From Trichoplax adhaerens (taxonomy: Eukaryota; Placozoa; Uniplacotomia; Trichoplacea; Trichoplacidae), in contig NW_002060951.1 in assembly GCF_000150275.1 (NCBI RefSeq), positions 5,329-69,328 of the forward strand: a stretch of 64,000 nucleotides of DNA, read 5' to 3'. Under the pieces are notes generated by a model that saw only the letters and a program-made list of their open reading frames with translations, was not told the DNA's origin and searched no databases. Shown piece by piece: positions 1 to 12,883 of the stretch. The position numbers and the translations under genes were made by a program. Numbering within the stretch: position 1 is the stretch's first letter; each line of letters begins with the position of its first letter.

Positions 1-326
1 AGTATTAATATTTTAGACTGTTTTTATTGATTAATTATATTTAATATAATACATTTAAAGTATATATAGTGTAATTAACAAGAACTCCTTAACTGAAAAC
101 TAAGTAATCTAAGTAATATAATATTCTACTCACTAAATGGCGATTTAATCTTAAGTCATTATTTTGCATATTTTATTTAATATACTGTACAGTATTATTT
201 AAACCATATTAACAAATAAATGAATGATAATATGAATAAGATCTTGCAAGATATACAGTACTCTTATACTGTAAATAAAACATAATCTTACGAAAGCGAT
301 GTTATAATTTTATAATATGATTATAG

Positions 327-3300
327 CAATACAATACACCAGTTACTGCGCTTCAAGCCCATGTAATAATAATGGAACATGTATAAGTAGTAACAATGGA
401 TATAATTGTACGTGTGCGGCGCAATGGACAGGAATTAATTGTTCGCAAGGTAAGTAATACAGTATACTCGTATATATAATACGTAGTGTTCATTTAGAAT
501 AAGTTACGTTATAAAATAATAAATGGTACATTTTATTTTACTTGTATATTATAGTTAATATGTATATCATAAATTTTAGAAGCAACAGTCATAAATAGAT
601 ATTGACAATATATTCCCTGGATATATTGATATTGAGAAAGCGGGATCTTGACAAATTTTATTACAATTAATTTATTCCATATCATCATTAATCAATAATC
701 AATAATTAATAATTAGATATTATCTAACTATTAAATTTAACATTAAAATAATTTGCGTTATTCTTCTATTACAATTGCTATTGTAGAAGTTATAGACTAT
801 TGTAATTCTGACCCATGCAATAATGGAACCTGTTTGAATAATGATAGCGGATATACTTGTTCATGTATATCAGGTTGGACTGGTCGTAACTGTACAGAAG
901 GTAATACGTGTAACTTTGTTAATAGTAAATTAAAATAACAGCTACGATACTAATTATTGTACAATGTATATAGATATCATACTATTTGATCTAATATAGT
1001 TCTACTATAATTTAATTTAGTTTATTTAAGAGTAGAAGTCTATACTTTTAATAGTTATTATTACATTCGTAATAATAGACATCAATATAACTTATTTATT
1101 GTTGTTTACACATAATGAGAAGAATATCTAACCGGGTATATATACGCTACATGTGATGTTAATACGTATTTATACAGTTTACGTATTACTATATGTATGC
1201 CGGTAAATGTTCTTATACATGAAATCGAATTAAATTTATGTAGCTGTACCTATATGGGAAGAAGGCGATTTAAGATTAGTTGGCGGTTCTACTAGCAATA
1301 AAGGACGATTAGAAATTTATCATAATAATCAATGGGGTACGATATGTCATGATGGTTTCGGTGTAAGCGATGGACGTGTCGCATGCCGTCAACTTGGATA
1401 TACAGGATTCGTCAAATATCAATGTTGTGGGAATCTCGGAGGTCAAGGGACAGGGCCAATCTGGTTAGAAGGAATATCATGTAGTGGGAACGAATATAAT
1501 ATTCTAGATTGCGGTAATAAGGGTTGGAGTAACACAGATTGTGACCACAAAGAAGACATTGGTGTTGAATGTCAAGGTTAATTTTTAAATCAATACTTAG
1601 CTACTTACTTTGCACTTACTGTGTGTAAAACGTACTGGTAAGACACTGTTACGTATTGTGTCTGAGTTTTAATTCAATATATAAATTACAGCATGATGTG
1701 TAGCTAAAACTTACCACTATACGTTTAAACTTAATTTATTAGGTAATTTATATGTAGAGCATTAAAAGCGAATTTGGCCATAATGAAAAGAGCATACTAT
1801 GATCTGTTATAATTCTTAGTATTATCACAGTTCAAGTAAATGTAGTAAAAGAATAGATAAGTTTTAAATATACCACAGTGTTTAAATATCGTTAATATTT
1901 ATATAAAAATATATATGTTAGCATATGATATAGTATTAAACATATGGATTGGTGATATTAAAGCCTAATTTTCAAACAAAATTTATTTTTAAAAAGGTAT
2001 ATGCGGTATAGATATACTTGTTAAGATTGATAGCTGAATAAGATAATGTTACTATTGTATATGATACATAGATCCAAGCATTTGTATTACTGCCAATCCA
2101 TGTTCAAATGGAAAATGCCAATTAACAGCAAGTGGTTACGTATGCTCATGCTATTCTGGATATACAGGACAGAAATGTGATCAAGGTATGACTATATAAG
2201 GTTAAAGATTAATTAATTAAAATGGCTATACTATATGGTGGTGTATTAATGGAGTAAATTGTATAATTAAAAGTAGGTATGAATATAGTAATATACGATT
2301 ATTAGTTTAATATCATTTGATATAATAAATACCCTTATTAAGGATAATGATAAGGTTTTAGTAAAGAGGACTTAGTATTAATGATGATATTAATCGTATA
2401 TTACTAAACTTCGACTCAAAATAGAATAAAATTAAAATTAATATGCAAAATACTAATGCTATACTTTATTGTTCAATAAATTTATTATAGCAATGCAAGA
2501 TTATTCTCGTATAAATCCATGTAATGATAGCGAAACTTGCATGAATAATAATAATATGGGGTTACATTTGTACATAAGCTAATTGCTCTAATGAAAGTAT
2601 AACTTGTGGAAGTGTATTGATGTGTTTTTTATATTATGATATCACCCCAATAGTATGTACGAGTATATGTTATGGGACATGCATACTGTAAATATAAGAG
2701 AGTTATAATAATTATGCAATGTAGAATACGTGCACAGATGCTAATTGACAATATACTGCAATAAATTAATAATTATTACTTCCATGTATATGTATATGTA
2801 GCAATTATAGATTATTGCCACCCTAACCCATGTAGCAACGGAACATGTATGAGCAGTAACGACGGATATAATTGTGCTTGCGCTACCGGATGGACTGGTA
2901 ACAATTGTACAGAAGGTAGCGTATACGTATAGTTAGAGCATCGTACTTTCAGTCTACGGTATCGTACATAAACGAATGTAAAAATAGACACAGGTATTGC
3001 GCGATATAGTTCTCTAGTTTTCTTAGATAGTATTTAATAATGAACGCCTTTAATTATACTTTATGATGACATAATTACTATTTATCTTTAATTTAAGGCT
3101 ATCTTTAGAATGTGCATAGCTTACTTGACTTAACTACAAAATATTTATAGGATACAATATACCGGTATAAGAACTAGTTACATCAAATAGTTTATTGTGC
3201 AGAATACATCCGTGATAAGTAGAGGAAATATGTGTTTTTAGTTGTTGTTACATAACAGTAATATTGGGTTTTTATGATCTTGTAACGGCTAGATGTTGCT

Positions 3301-6300
3301 AATTGTTCTTAAAAGGGCAATATTTCGTAGTGAATATATTCATTTTTAATATAGACATATTAATTCAATAACACAATATTTTATTTTACGATTTCGCACC
3401 AAAAAGTATTACGTTTCAAGACTTCTTTATATGATGCAGTTATATGCAATATAATTCTTATATAGTAGATCATATACGTTAATGTGGTAATTTAAAGTTT
3501 CCATGATTGTCTCGTTTATTTAAATATATGGTAATCGGTAACACCTACACCATTAGTCAGTAATATGGATAAATTCTATAAATATTAAGTAGTAAGAAAA
3601 TGGAATTGCTATTATTTTTCGTAATTTTAGCATTACAAAACATCAACTATTGCGATTCAAATCCATGTTACAATAATGGCACCTGCATAACCAGCAATAG
3701 CGGATATAATTGCACCTGTACATCGCAATGGACAGGGATTAACTGTTCACAAGGTAATAAACGTTAGAAAGTACGTATTCAGAGTATTTGCGTTTAATAT
3801 GTGCTACACTAGTGCATAAGGTATTCTAATATGATACGGGTAATCATTTGGAATGAACAAGCGCATTCATTATTATTCGTAAAAATCATCAAGTCAAAAT
3901 TTATAAAGTACTACATACGGATATATTGTGATACTTAAAGACCAAGTTTTACTAATTATTAAGTATCTAGCTTTTGTCCTTGTCTATTAAGGTGTTTTTG
4001 TTTATCTTTTGAACGGTATAGAAATTATCAATTACTGTAGCCCTAACCCGTGCAATAATGGAACCTGTTTGAATGATAACAGTGGATACAGCTGTGCCTG
4101 CACGTCAGGCTGGACTGGCCAAAATTGTACAGAGGGTAATAATGACTACAGTATACACTGTAGATACACTTACAGTACTATTAAATAATACATATCGAAG
4201 TTATCTGTCATAATTTGAATTCGAATGAATTTTATACACATGCTCTTGTAAAATTTATCTAGTTGTACCTAGATGGGAAGAGGGTGATTTAAGATTAGTC
4301 GGTGGTGCTTCAAGCAATGAAGGACGATTAGAAATATATCATAATAATCAGTGGGGTACAATATGTCATGATGGATTCAATACTAATGATGGAAAAGTCG
4401 CATGCCGCCAATTAGGTTATACTGGGTTTGTCAAATTTCAGTGTTGCGCGTCGCTCGGACAAGGAACTGGCCCAATTTGGCTAGAAGGAATATCATGTAC
4501 TGGAAGCGAATACAATATTCTAGATTGTAGCAATAAGGGATGGCAAAATACCGATTGCAATCATAATGAGGATATTGGTTTGGTCTGTAAAGGTGATTCA
4601 ATACTTTGATTTTCTGTTAGTACATTGCCGATCCATTCGATTGATAATATTAATGTTACATCCGTAGATAGGGTGCTTAATATGAGAATTATTATGAAGG
4701 CCCTACTATGCTGATTTAAATATTCACTATGAAATACTTTGAATATACTATTAGGATGTTTAGGCCATTGATACGTATTAATTAATTATTAGTTATTTCT
4801 GGAGACTTAATATTGGTCTCTAGTTATACCAAAGTCCATGCTATGGTAATGTACTTAGAAGTGTAAGCAAACTGTAGATTGCTATGGTATTAGTAATATC
4901 GTATATACAGGGTAATGAATGAAATCATTTTATTGCTAACGGGAGTATCTTTACGTGTATTGTTTTATATGATAAATGCAGCGATATTGCTTATCACCAA
5001 AGCCATAAAAGTTATTTGCAATTTCGTTTTGGAGTGTTCTTACGTATTAGAATACTGATAAATGTACTCACTGATAAAGGTATTTATGGCAAGAATCTAA
5101 CAGAAGTTTACGATATTAATAATAGATCCTAGCATTTGCATAACTGCAAATCCGTGTACAAACTCTAAATGTCAGCTAACTGCGAACGGATACACCTGTA
5201 AATGTTCTGCAGGATTTACCGGACAAAACTGTGAACAAGGTTTTTGTATGATTCTATTAAGTAATATCTTGATTTTATGACAAACTAGATCAAATATTAA
5301 AAATATTTTAGCATTTATTAAATAGAGAAAATATACTAATTGAAGTAGACAACGAATTGAACAGTATTGATTTGCTCTTCTGATAGTTTAGCAAATACTT
5401 GGTAAATGAAAGAAATTTTAATTTGAGCTAATTATATTAATTTTTAAAATGTTTTGACTGTATTACTATAAAAATATTAATCGTGTTACGAGCTTAACTT
5501 TTCTAATGAAATACTGTATATAAAGTTTCAAAATATGAACCAGATTGTATATAACTACTTAATAGTAGCATAGATTTACGTATCGTTCAGTTCTCCAAAG
5601 TTGGAAATTAAAGCGGACACCCGTTTATTATTTATGTGCTCTGGTTCGATTAATTTAGAAATTATGAGTTTTTGCGAACATAATCCATGTAAGAATGGAA
5701 CATGCATCAACAACGATAATGGCTATAGTTGCAATTGTCCATCAGGTTGGACAGGCATTAATTGCTCACAAGGTAAAATTAGTAATTCATTGAAATTCCG
5801 GCTATGTAATGTAAACGACTTTAGATGTAAAGAGAAGATATATATTCGTTATTTCAATCAGTATCTATGAAAAATGTGTAATTGTTCACTAGTTAAAGTA
5901 CTTACAACTTCAAATGGTTTGAAATTACGGAATCACTTTAGGTGATAACAATTTCGTCATTTTTTTACCATCTAGAGATCATAAATTTTTGTACTAATAA
6001 GCCCTGTGGTAATGGATTATGCGTTAATAATCCAAATGGATATACTTGCAACTGTGCTGCTGGATGGACCGGCATGAATTGTACAGTTGGTATGACAGCT
6101 TATGCAAATTACCTACATATCTATGCTTAGTAAATTTGAATTTGAATGCAATAATATCATGCAAGTACGAGTATCGCATTGTGTACGACTGTAAGTTATA
6201 CAGTGTATTGTAGATATGATTTCGAGGAGATATTAAAAGGCTCCGGATTACACCAGTTATCATTCATTGTTTAGATGGTTGAAAGATGTAGAGTAAAAAA

Positions 6301-9300
6301 TTATAGTGGCAGCAGCTACGTTTTATATGACGAAAATCGGTTTGTCTGTAAAACAAAGCTAAAAAGCAGTATTTCAACTTAAAATTTATACTTCAATGTT
6401 GATGTAAATTAGAAAACTGACTTGAAAACTATTCTCATGAAAATAAAAATCACTTTAGAGCTTCATGATTATTGTAATCCGAATCCTTGTCGAAACGGAG
6501 GACAATGTATGGACAAGAAATATGGATATAATTGCAGTTGTTCGTCAGACTGGATGGGCGTCAATTGCACGCAATGTATGTGTTAACTGTAAATATTCCT
6601 AGGTGCAAATAGCAAGCATTCATTCTATCGATCACTTAGTAGTGATCAGATGTAATATGAAAATATTGAATAATTGGTAAAGTTTTATTTATATTGTGTA
6701 ATTAAACGTTAGTACTATTGTTATTTTTTTACTTAAATAGATGTAGGTATTCAGCAAGAAGGTGCTTTAAGATTAGTGAATGGTACAACTGTAAATCAAG
6801 GTCGTTTAGAAATTTATCATAACAATGTATGGGGAACAATATGCCATGATGGTTTTAATCCTAATGACGGACGTGTAGCCTGTCGTCAGCTTGGTTACGC
6901 AGGATTTGATAAATATGAATGTTGCGGAAAGATTGGAGGACCGGGCACTGGGCCAATTTGGCTAGAAGGTATAAAGTGCAGTGGGAGTGAGAGCAATATT
7001 ATAGACTGTCTTAATAATGGATGGAATCAAACTGATTGTGGACACCATGAAGATATTGGCATAATTTGTGAAGGTATGTTTTGTGAATATTGCTTCTATC
7101 TATCAACATGTGGAACATTTGAAAGGGGTACCGTCATGCAATGGAAGGTTTCGTACGATAATGTAACAAATCATTTTAAGTTCAAAATTAACTACAGATT
7201 TTAGTATGAGGTACAAAATGTCTGCTGGCTTTTAATCGTGATTAATCAATAGTTTTTGTATCGTCATATGTTGTTGCAAGTATAGTAATTATATTTATTA
7301 GTGATATATGTTTAATGCTGCAATAACTGTAAATAGAGTATAATTTTTTCGTTACTTCCTGCCCGTATACCACATTATCGGTAGCTTTAGAACAGATTAC
7401 TTTATCAAAGTTTATGTCATGAATACGACCTTTATTGATATGCTATCCTGCATTAGACCCTAGTATATGCATAACGTCAAATCCTTGCGCGAATGGAAGA
7501 TGTGTACTTACATTAAATGGCTATTCATGTAAGTGCTCACAAGGATACACGGGACGAAATTGCGAAATAGGTTTGATTATACCATCAATCGTTAATTTCA
7601 TGCATTTATGCGCAAATTTTAGACTTGATATTGTTTATTTTACCATATTTTATGCTGATTATATTTTAGAAATAAGACTATATCCATATGGGCCAACGAT
7701 TAGTGATCAATCATTCGGACGAGTAGATGATATGTCTTACACAGTCTTTTTAAAGTCACCGATATTCTACCTCAATAAATTTTACCATAAGATTTATGTA
7801 AGTTCTATCAGCTAATAGTAATTCTAGTAATTTTAGTAATTTCTTTGAAATTAGTTGAGCAATTAAAATACATCAAAGTTATTTGCTAACGCTAACTTTT
7901 ATGACAATTTCTTAAATTAGTAAGATCTGTTGATTTTATTTCAAGGTATCAATGAACGGATTTATCTCATTTGATCGAGCATACTTCGGATCACCAACCA
8001 GGCCATTATATAACTCGCATAATACTCCTATTATAGCCCCGTTCTTTGCCGATGCAGATAGTCGTGATTCAAAATCATCTCGAGTCTACATTGCCCAATA
8101 CTCAATATATAATCCCTCAGCATCTGGCATGAAGATTTTAAGACGTGCTACAAACGATATTAATCAATATCAAAGTTACGTTAGCAACAGCGTCGGTTCA
8201 ATTCAGTATGGACTATTTAAAGAGCGCGTAAATAATTTTAATGCGACACTAGTTACTGTTGTTACATGGCACAAAGTTGTGCCTTTTCCATCGTCACTTA
8301 CTGCAAAATTCGATATTACCAATACGTTTCAGCTTATCTTAATCTCAAATGGTATCAATTTATTTACAACGTTCCGGTATGAAGATAAGGGTATGAACTG
8401 GTGGAAAAAGTATAAGATAATCAAGCCGCAGGCAGGATACACTAATGGATCAATACATTATACTCATGAATTACCAAATTCTTTTACAAAACAACTTTTA
8501 CGTATCGATAGTATGGTTGGTAATTATGGTAAACTAGGACAGTGGATGTTCAGAATCGATGATCCGTCTGTTAAACATATTAACTATTTTGAGCGTTGTC
8601 AAGTATGGTATAGTAATGAACCATCACCATCCATTTATCTCGACGCTCTTAGGAGGAGGCCTTGCCCGTGTTCTGCAATTCAAGCCATTCGTGACAGGCG
8701 ATATAGGTTTAATTTTTACACATTTTGCGCCCGATCGAGGTTTTCACGTCGAGCCAGTAATGGCGAACGGGTTTATCAACGATGCTGCTACTCTTCATTA
8801 AGAAGATCTTTCGGTTCATTGATCACAAACTATCCGTCAGGTAGTTCTTTCATTTTCAAAAATAACGATTTACAAGCTAAGAGCAAGACAGCATTCACAG
8901 CTTGTTGTGAAAAATCTAGTCTATGCACGTTATATTCAAGAAAAAGGCCTATTAATAGATGTTCTGGTTATAGACCACCAGGAAGAGGTTGGTTTTGGGG
9001 TGATCCACATATTAGGACACTAGATGGCAAACAATATACATTTAACGGTCTAGGAGAATATGTTTTATTGCAATCTACGAATAGCTTCATTTTGCAAGGG
9101 CGTACAATGAAAGCTGTAAGGAATGGCTCGTTATCTGCAGCAGCGACGGTATTCTCTGCATTCGCATCAACTGAAAATGATGCCGATACTGTACAATTTA
9201 TGCTGAATAAGACATTGAATGGAATTGATATCTCAATAAATGGAACTATAGCACTCTCGATGAATAGCCTTAGTGAAAATGAAACTCATGAATATACCAA

Positions 9301-12300
9301 CGTTGATATTATTCGGATGTCAAATAAAACTGTTTCCGCTATTTTTTCATCTGGAGTATCAATTGAAGTAACACTGCTGACACAAATGCTAACTGTAGCT
9401 TTTAATGGACCTGACGAAATTAAAGGTACCACTGTTGGTTTATTGGGGATGTGGAATGATAACGTCAATGATGATTTCAGGCGACCTGATGGAACTTCAC
9501 TAAATATTAACTCTTCAGAGTCGCAAATTTATTATAATTTTGGCCAATTGTGGCAAGTTACACAGAGCAACACCATCTTTACCTATCTAAGTGGTCTAAG
9601 CTATAATAATTACACCGATCCAAGTTTTACACCTATCTTTGGTGACAACATCCAAAATTTATTCGGTAATAATACAGAATTTTACAATCAGGCTGTAGCA
9701 CAATGTAACAATAACAATGAATGTCTTTACGATGCTGCCTTAACTTTAAATCTGGAAGCTGCCGTTAACAGTAAAGATACCTCCATAGGTTACCAAGAAA
9801 CAACTAATGAGTTGGAAAATTTTCCACCTCAAATAACTGGTCAAACAACATATAATGTCAGTTATGGAGAAATATTTTCAACAGAATTGAATATAACCGA
9901 TCCTAATTGGGGAGATAATATCACTGTTGAACTTATTAATGCTCCTGAAAACGCTCAATTCAATCCACATAATTATACATTTACCTGGATGGTGTCTGAA
10001 TATCAAAATATTTCTTTTAAATTTGTTGCTACTGATTCTAAAGGGGCTTCAAGTGAGTTGATACCCCAGATCATTATGTGCTATTGTGCAAATAACGGAA
10101 GTTGTGATTACACAGCAGAAATGGTTAATGCTGGTAATATTGATCAAGTTGAATGTATTTGTAAAGCTGCATGGTCCGGTGATCATTGTGTACAAGATGT
10201 TGATGCATGTGCTGATGAGCCTTGTTTCGGCAATACAACTTGTGTAGACAATCCTGCGCCTGAATCTGGCTATACGTGCAGTGGCTGTCCTTTGGGTTAT
10301 TACGCAGATGGTGCTAAATGCAGTGATATCAATGAATGCGATAGTGGTGATCATCAATGCGAACAAATGTGTATCAATGAGGACGGAAGCTATTCATGTC
10401 AGTGTTTACCTGGATATGTTTTAAGTGATGATAATCATAACTGCCTTGATATCAATGAATGTAAATCAGAATCTGCAAATTGCAGTTCCTTCGCGACTTG
10501 TACTAATCAACCTGGCTCTTATGAATGTACTTGTTTTACTGGTTACGAAGGAGATGGTTATATATGTACTGAAATCGATTTATGTAGTCCCTTTAATTGT
10601 AGTCAAACGTGTAATAATGGTACATGCTCTTGCTATTCAGGTTATCAATTAAATAGTGACGGCCAGACTTGCCAAGATATAGATGAATGCGTTCGTTTTA
10701 GACCTTGCGATCAATTATGCTTTAATTCGATTGGCTCTTATTATTGCAGTTGCAAGACAGGATTTACCGGAGATGGCTCCACATGTACGGATATTAATGA
10801 ATGTACATTAGCTGTTGATAACTGCTCATTGAATGGTACATGTATTAATAATATCGGATCATATACCTGCACATGCAAGACTGGATTTGCAGGCAATGGC
10901 ACAACATGCTCCGATATAGATGAATGTTCTTTGGGCACTGCTAACTGTGCTAGTAATGCTATATGTAGAAATAATCTTGGATCATACACTTGCACCTGCT
11001 TATCGGGGTACTCCGGAAATGGAGTTGTATGCCAAGATATTAACGAATGTTTAACGAATCCATGCAACAATAATGCTATTTGTACTAATTCCGATGGATC
11101 TTATGGGTGCCAATGCAAGAAAGGCTATACAGGGAATGGATTGACTTGTGACGATATTAACGAATGTTCAACGAATCCATGCAATAATAATGCTATTTGT
11201 ACTAATTCCGATGGATCTTATGTGTGCCAATGCAAGAAAGGCTATACAGGGAATGGATTGACTTGTGACGATATTAACGAATGCTCAACAAATGATGCTT
11301 GCAATATTAATGCTAACTGCACTAATTCGATTGGATCTTATTCATGTCAATGTAAGCAAGGTTTTACTGGTAATGGATTAACATGCACTGATATAGATGA
11401 ATGTCTAACAGAAACAAAAATATGTTCAGATTGGGCAACTTGTTCCAATGCTATCGGTTCATACAGATGTTTTTGTAATTCTGGATATACTGGCAATGGT
11501 ACCTATTGTCAAGATATTAACGAATGTAGCTCATCTAATTTAAATGCTTGCGTCACTAATGCCCTTTGTGAAAATACTAACGGTTCTTATAAATGCAATT
11601 GCAAAAATGGATTCTCTGGTGACGGTGCTACTTCATGTACTGACATCAATGAGTGCCTAACTAATCAAAATAACTGCGACGGAAATGCTTTGTGCACTAA
11701 TACTATAGGATCTTATGCTTGTAGATGTCGATTCAATTATTACGGCAACGGTTCCTATTGTGTCCCAGTTGTGGCATGTGCTGGTAATAATAATTGTGGC
11801 GTGAAAGCGAATTGTATGATTTTTGAAAACAAATACTATTGCAGTTGTAAGACTGGCTACTATTCAAATAGTCCGTTACCGCAAACGCAACTTACAACAG
11901 ATACCCATTGTCAACGCGGTAAAATTTTCTCTGGAAGTATTCAATTTGTTGGCACATTCAATTCATCCTTGAATAATCCAAGCAGCTTTGTTTATCGTTC
12001 ACTTGCAATGCAAGTGAAGACTGCTCTAACTGTTGCATTTAACTCATCTTCCGTAACAAAAGGCATATTTGAACAAGTTGTAATAACAGGATTTAAATCT
12101 GGTAGTATTGTTGCTAATTACGAGGTACTTTTCAAGTTGGATGCCAACATTACTCAAGATCAATTAACGAATGTACTGACCAGCCATCAAATTACAATTA
12201 ATGGGGTGAACGTGCAAAATGTTGCAGTTCAAGATTTCAATGAATGTGCTAATATATCCGACAATTCATGTTCTAATGAACAAATTTGCGTTAATTTGCC

Positions 12301-12883
12301 TGGTACATATGCTTGTAAATGCAACTCAGGCTATACTGGACCAAGTTGTAACGATATAAATGAGTGTACGACGGGAACACCTTGTGGAAGTAACGCAACA
12401 TGTATAAATACTGATGGATCTTATAATTGCACGTGTCGACTGGGCTATCAAGGCAATCCGTATTCCGTTAGCGGTTGTAGTCCAATTTGTTCTAGTAATT
12501 ATTGCTCTAACGATGGAACGTGCTATTATGAAAATAATCAACTTAAATGTCGTTGTACGGGTGGATATAGTGGTGACAGATGTACTAATGCCTATGGATT
12601 AATTATTGGAATTTCAGTTGGATCTGTCGCAGGGGTAGTTTTAATCATTGTTCTAGTCTATGTTTTCTTTTTACGGAAGCGGTCAACGAATAGAAAATTA
12701 ACATTCAGAACTAGTAATCCAGGTTATAGTACTTCTATCAATTCAGTCTCTGGTGGCGATAACGTTGAATTGAATCTAATATCGTCTAGTAAATCGAACG
12801 AAACTAATGTGTATGAAAACCTTAATCTTTCTGACGAATTTGGTATATCTAGAAATCTGGATACATCTGACTCTAATCTGTAA
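327..12883 (+). CDS. Giant EGF/SRCR/NIDO/AMOP/VWD/SEA transmembrane protein, MUC4-like (5' end outside window)
   Basis: Sixteen exons seen: 327-449, 787-900, 1244-1576, 2072-2185, 2802-2915, 3631-3753, 4022-4135, 4263-4592, 5126-5239, 5659-5772, 5976-6089, 6459-6575, 6741-7073, 7457-7570, 7670-7797, 7946-12883; 2444 codons plus stop, open on the left. The 5' exons are phase 1-1 and each encodes one EGF (114-123 nt) or one SRCR domain (330-333 nt). The last exon is intronless over 4.9 kb. It encodes the rest of NIDO (begun in 7670-7797), AMOP, VWD with GDPH, an Ig/cadherin-like segment, about 18 EGF domains (many calcium-binding, D-I-N/D-E-C starts), a SEA domain between EGFs, one membrane helix at about 12592-12670 and a tail of about 70 residues with NPGY. 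NIDO-AMOP-VWD-EGF-TM is the MUC4/SUSD2-type order. Likely a large cell-surface adhesion or mucous-layer protein; ligand unknown. Domain calls are from visible cysteine and motif patterns. Confidence 0.86.
1244..1576 (+). other. SRCR domain exon, module 1
   Basis: One 111-codon phase 1-1 exon encodes a whole scavenger receptor cysteine-rich domain. Visible landmarks are [42 protein letters not shown] and a C-terminal EDIGVEC. The equivalent exons at 4263-4592 and 6741-7073 keep the same landmarks, so the three are duplicates. SRCR domains commonly bind polyanionic or microbial ligands; the ligand here cannot be read from sequence. Confidence 0.9.
2491..2600 (+). pseudogene. Decayed EGF exon between modules 1 and 2
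   Basis: After a good acceptor (ttattatag) the phase-1 frame reads [19 protein letters not shown] and then loses register: a frameshift near the NNNG turn destroys the remaining cysteines and a TAA follows after about 30 codons. The first EGF cysteine is already a serine (YSR for YC). It sits where an EGF exon would be expected at the start of module 2. Probably a dead EGF exon that is skipped; RNA data would decide. Confidence 0.7.
4263..4592 (+). other. SRCR domain exon, module 2
   Basis: Second copy of the SRCR exon, 330 nt, one codon shorter than the other two (the GG before QGTGPIW is reduced). It is flanked by an EGF exon on each side, like the copy at 1244. It begins [14 protein letters not shown], close to the first copy ([14 protein letters not shown]), and keeps all visible cysteines. 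Confidence 0.9.
6741..7073 (+). other. SRCR domain exon, module 3
   Basis: Third SRCR exon, 333 nt, phase 1-1. It starts [14 protein letters not shown] and is more diverged at its N-terminus than the first two copies, but retains [20 protein letters not shown] and the closing EDIGIIC. It is followed at 7457 by the same class of EGF exon that follows the other two SRCR exons. Confidence 0.9.
11036..11269 (+). repeat. Two near-identical 117-bp calcium-binding EGF repeats in tandem
   Basis: Units 11036-11152 and 11153-11269 each encode one 39-residue cbEGF (INEC...NPCNNNAIC...GLTC). They differ at only about four bases, while neighbouring EGF repeats are diverged. This implies a recent unit duplication or gene conversion inside the long final exon. 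Confidence 0.92.

Noticed and set aside
9286-11070. Several antisense or alternative-frame open reading frames inside the adhesion gene's last exon
   Set aside because: Shadows of a long, biased, cysteine-rich coding exon; none shows domain features.
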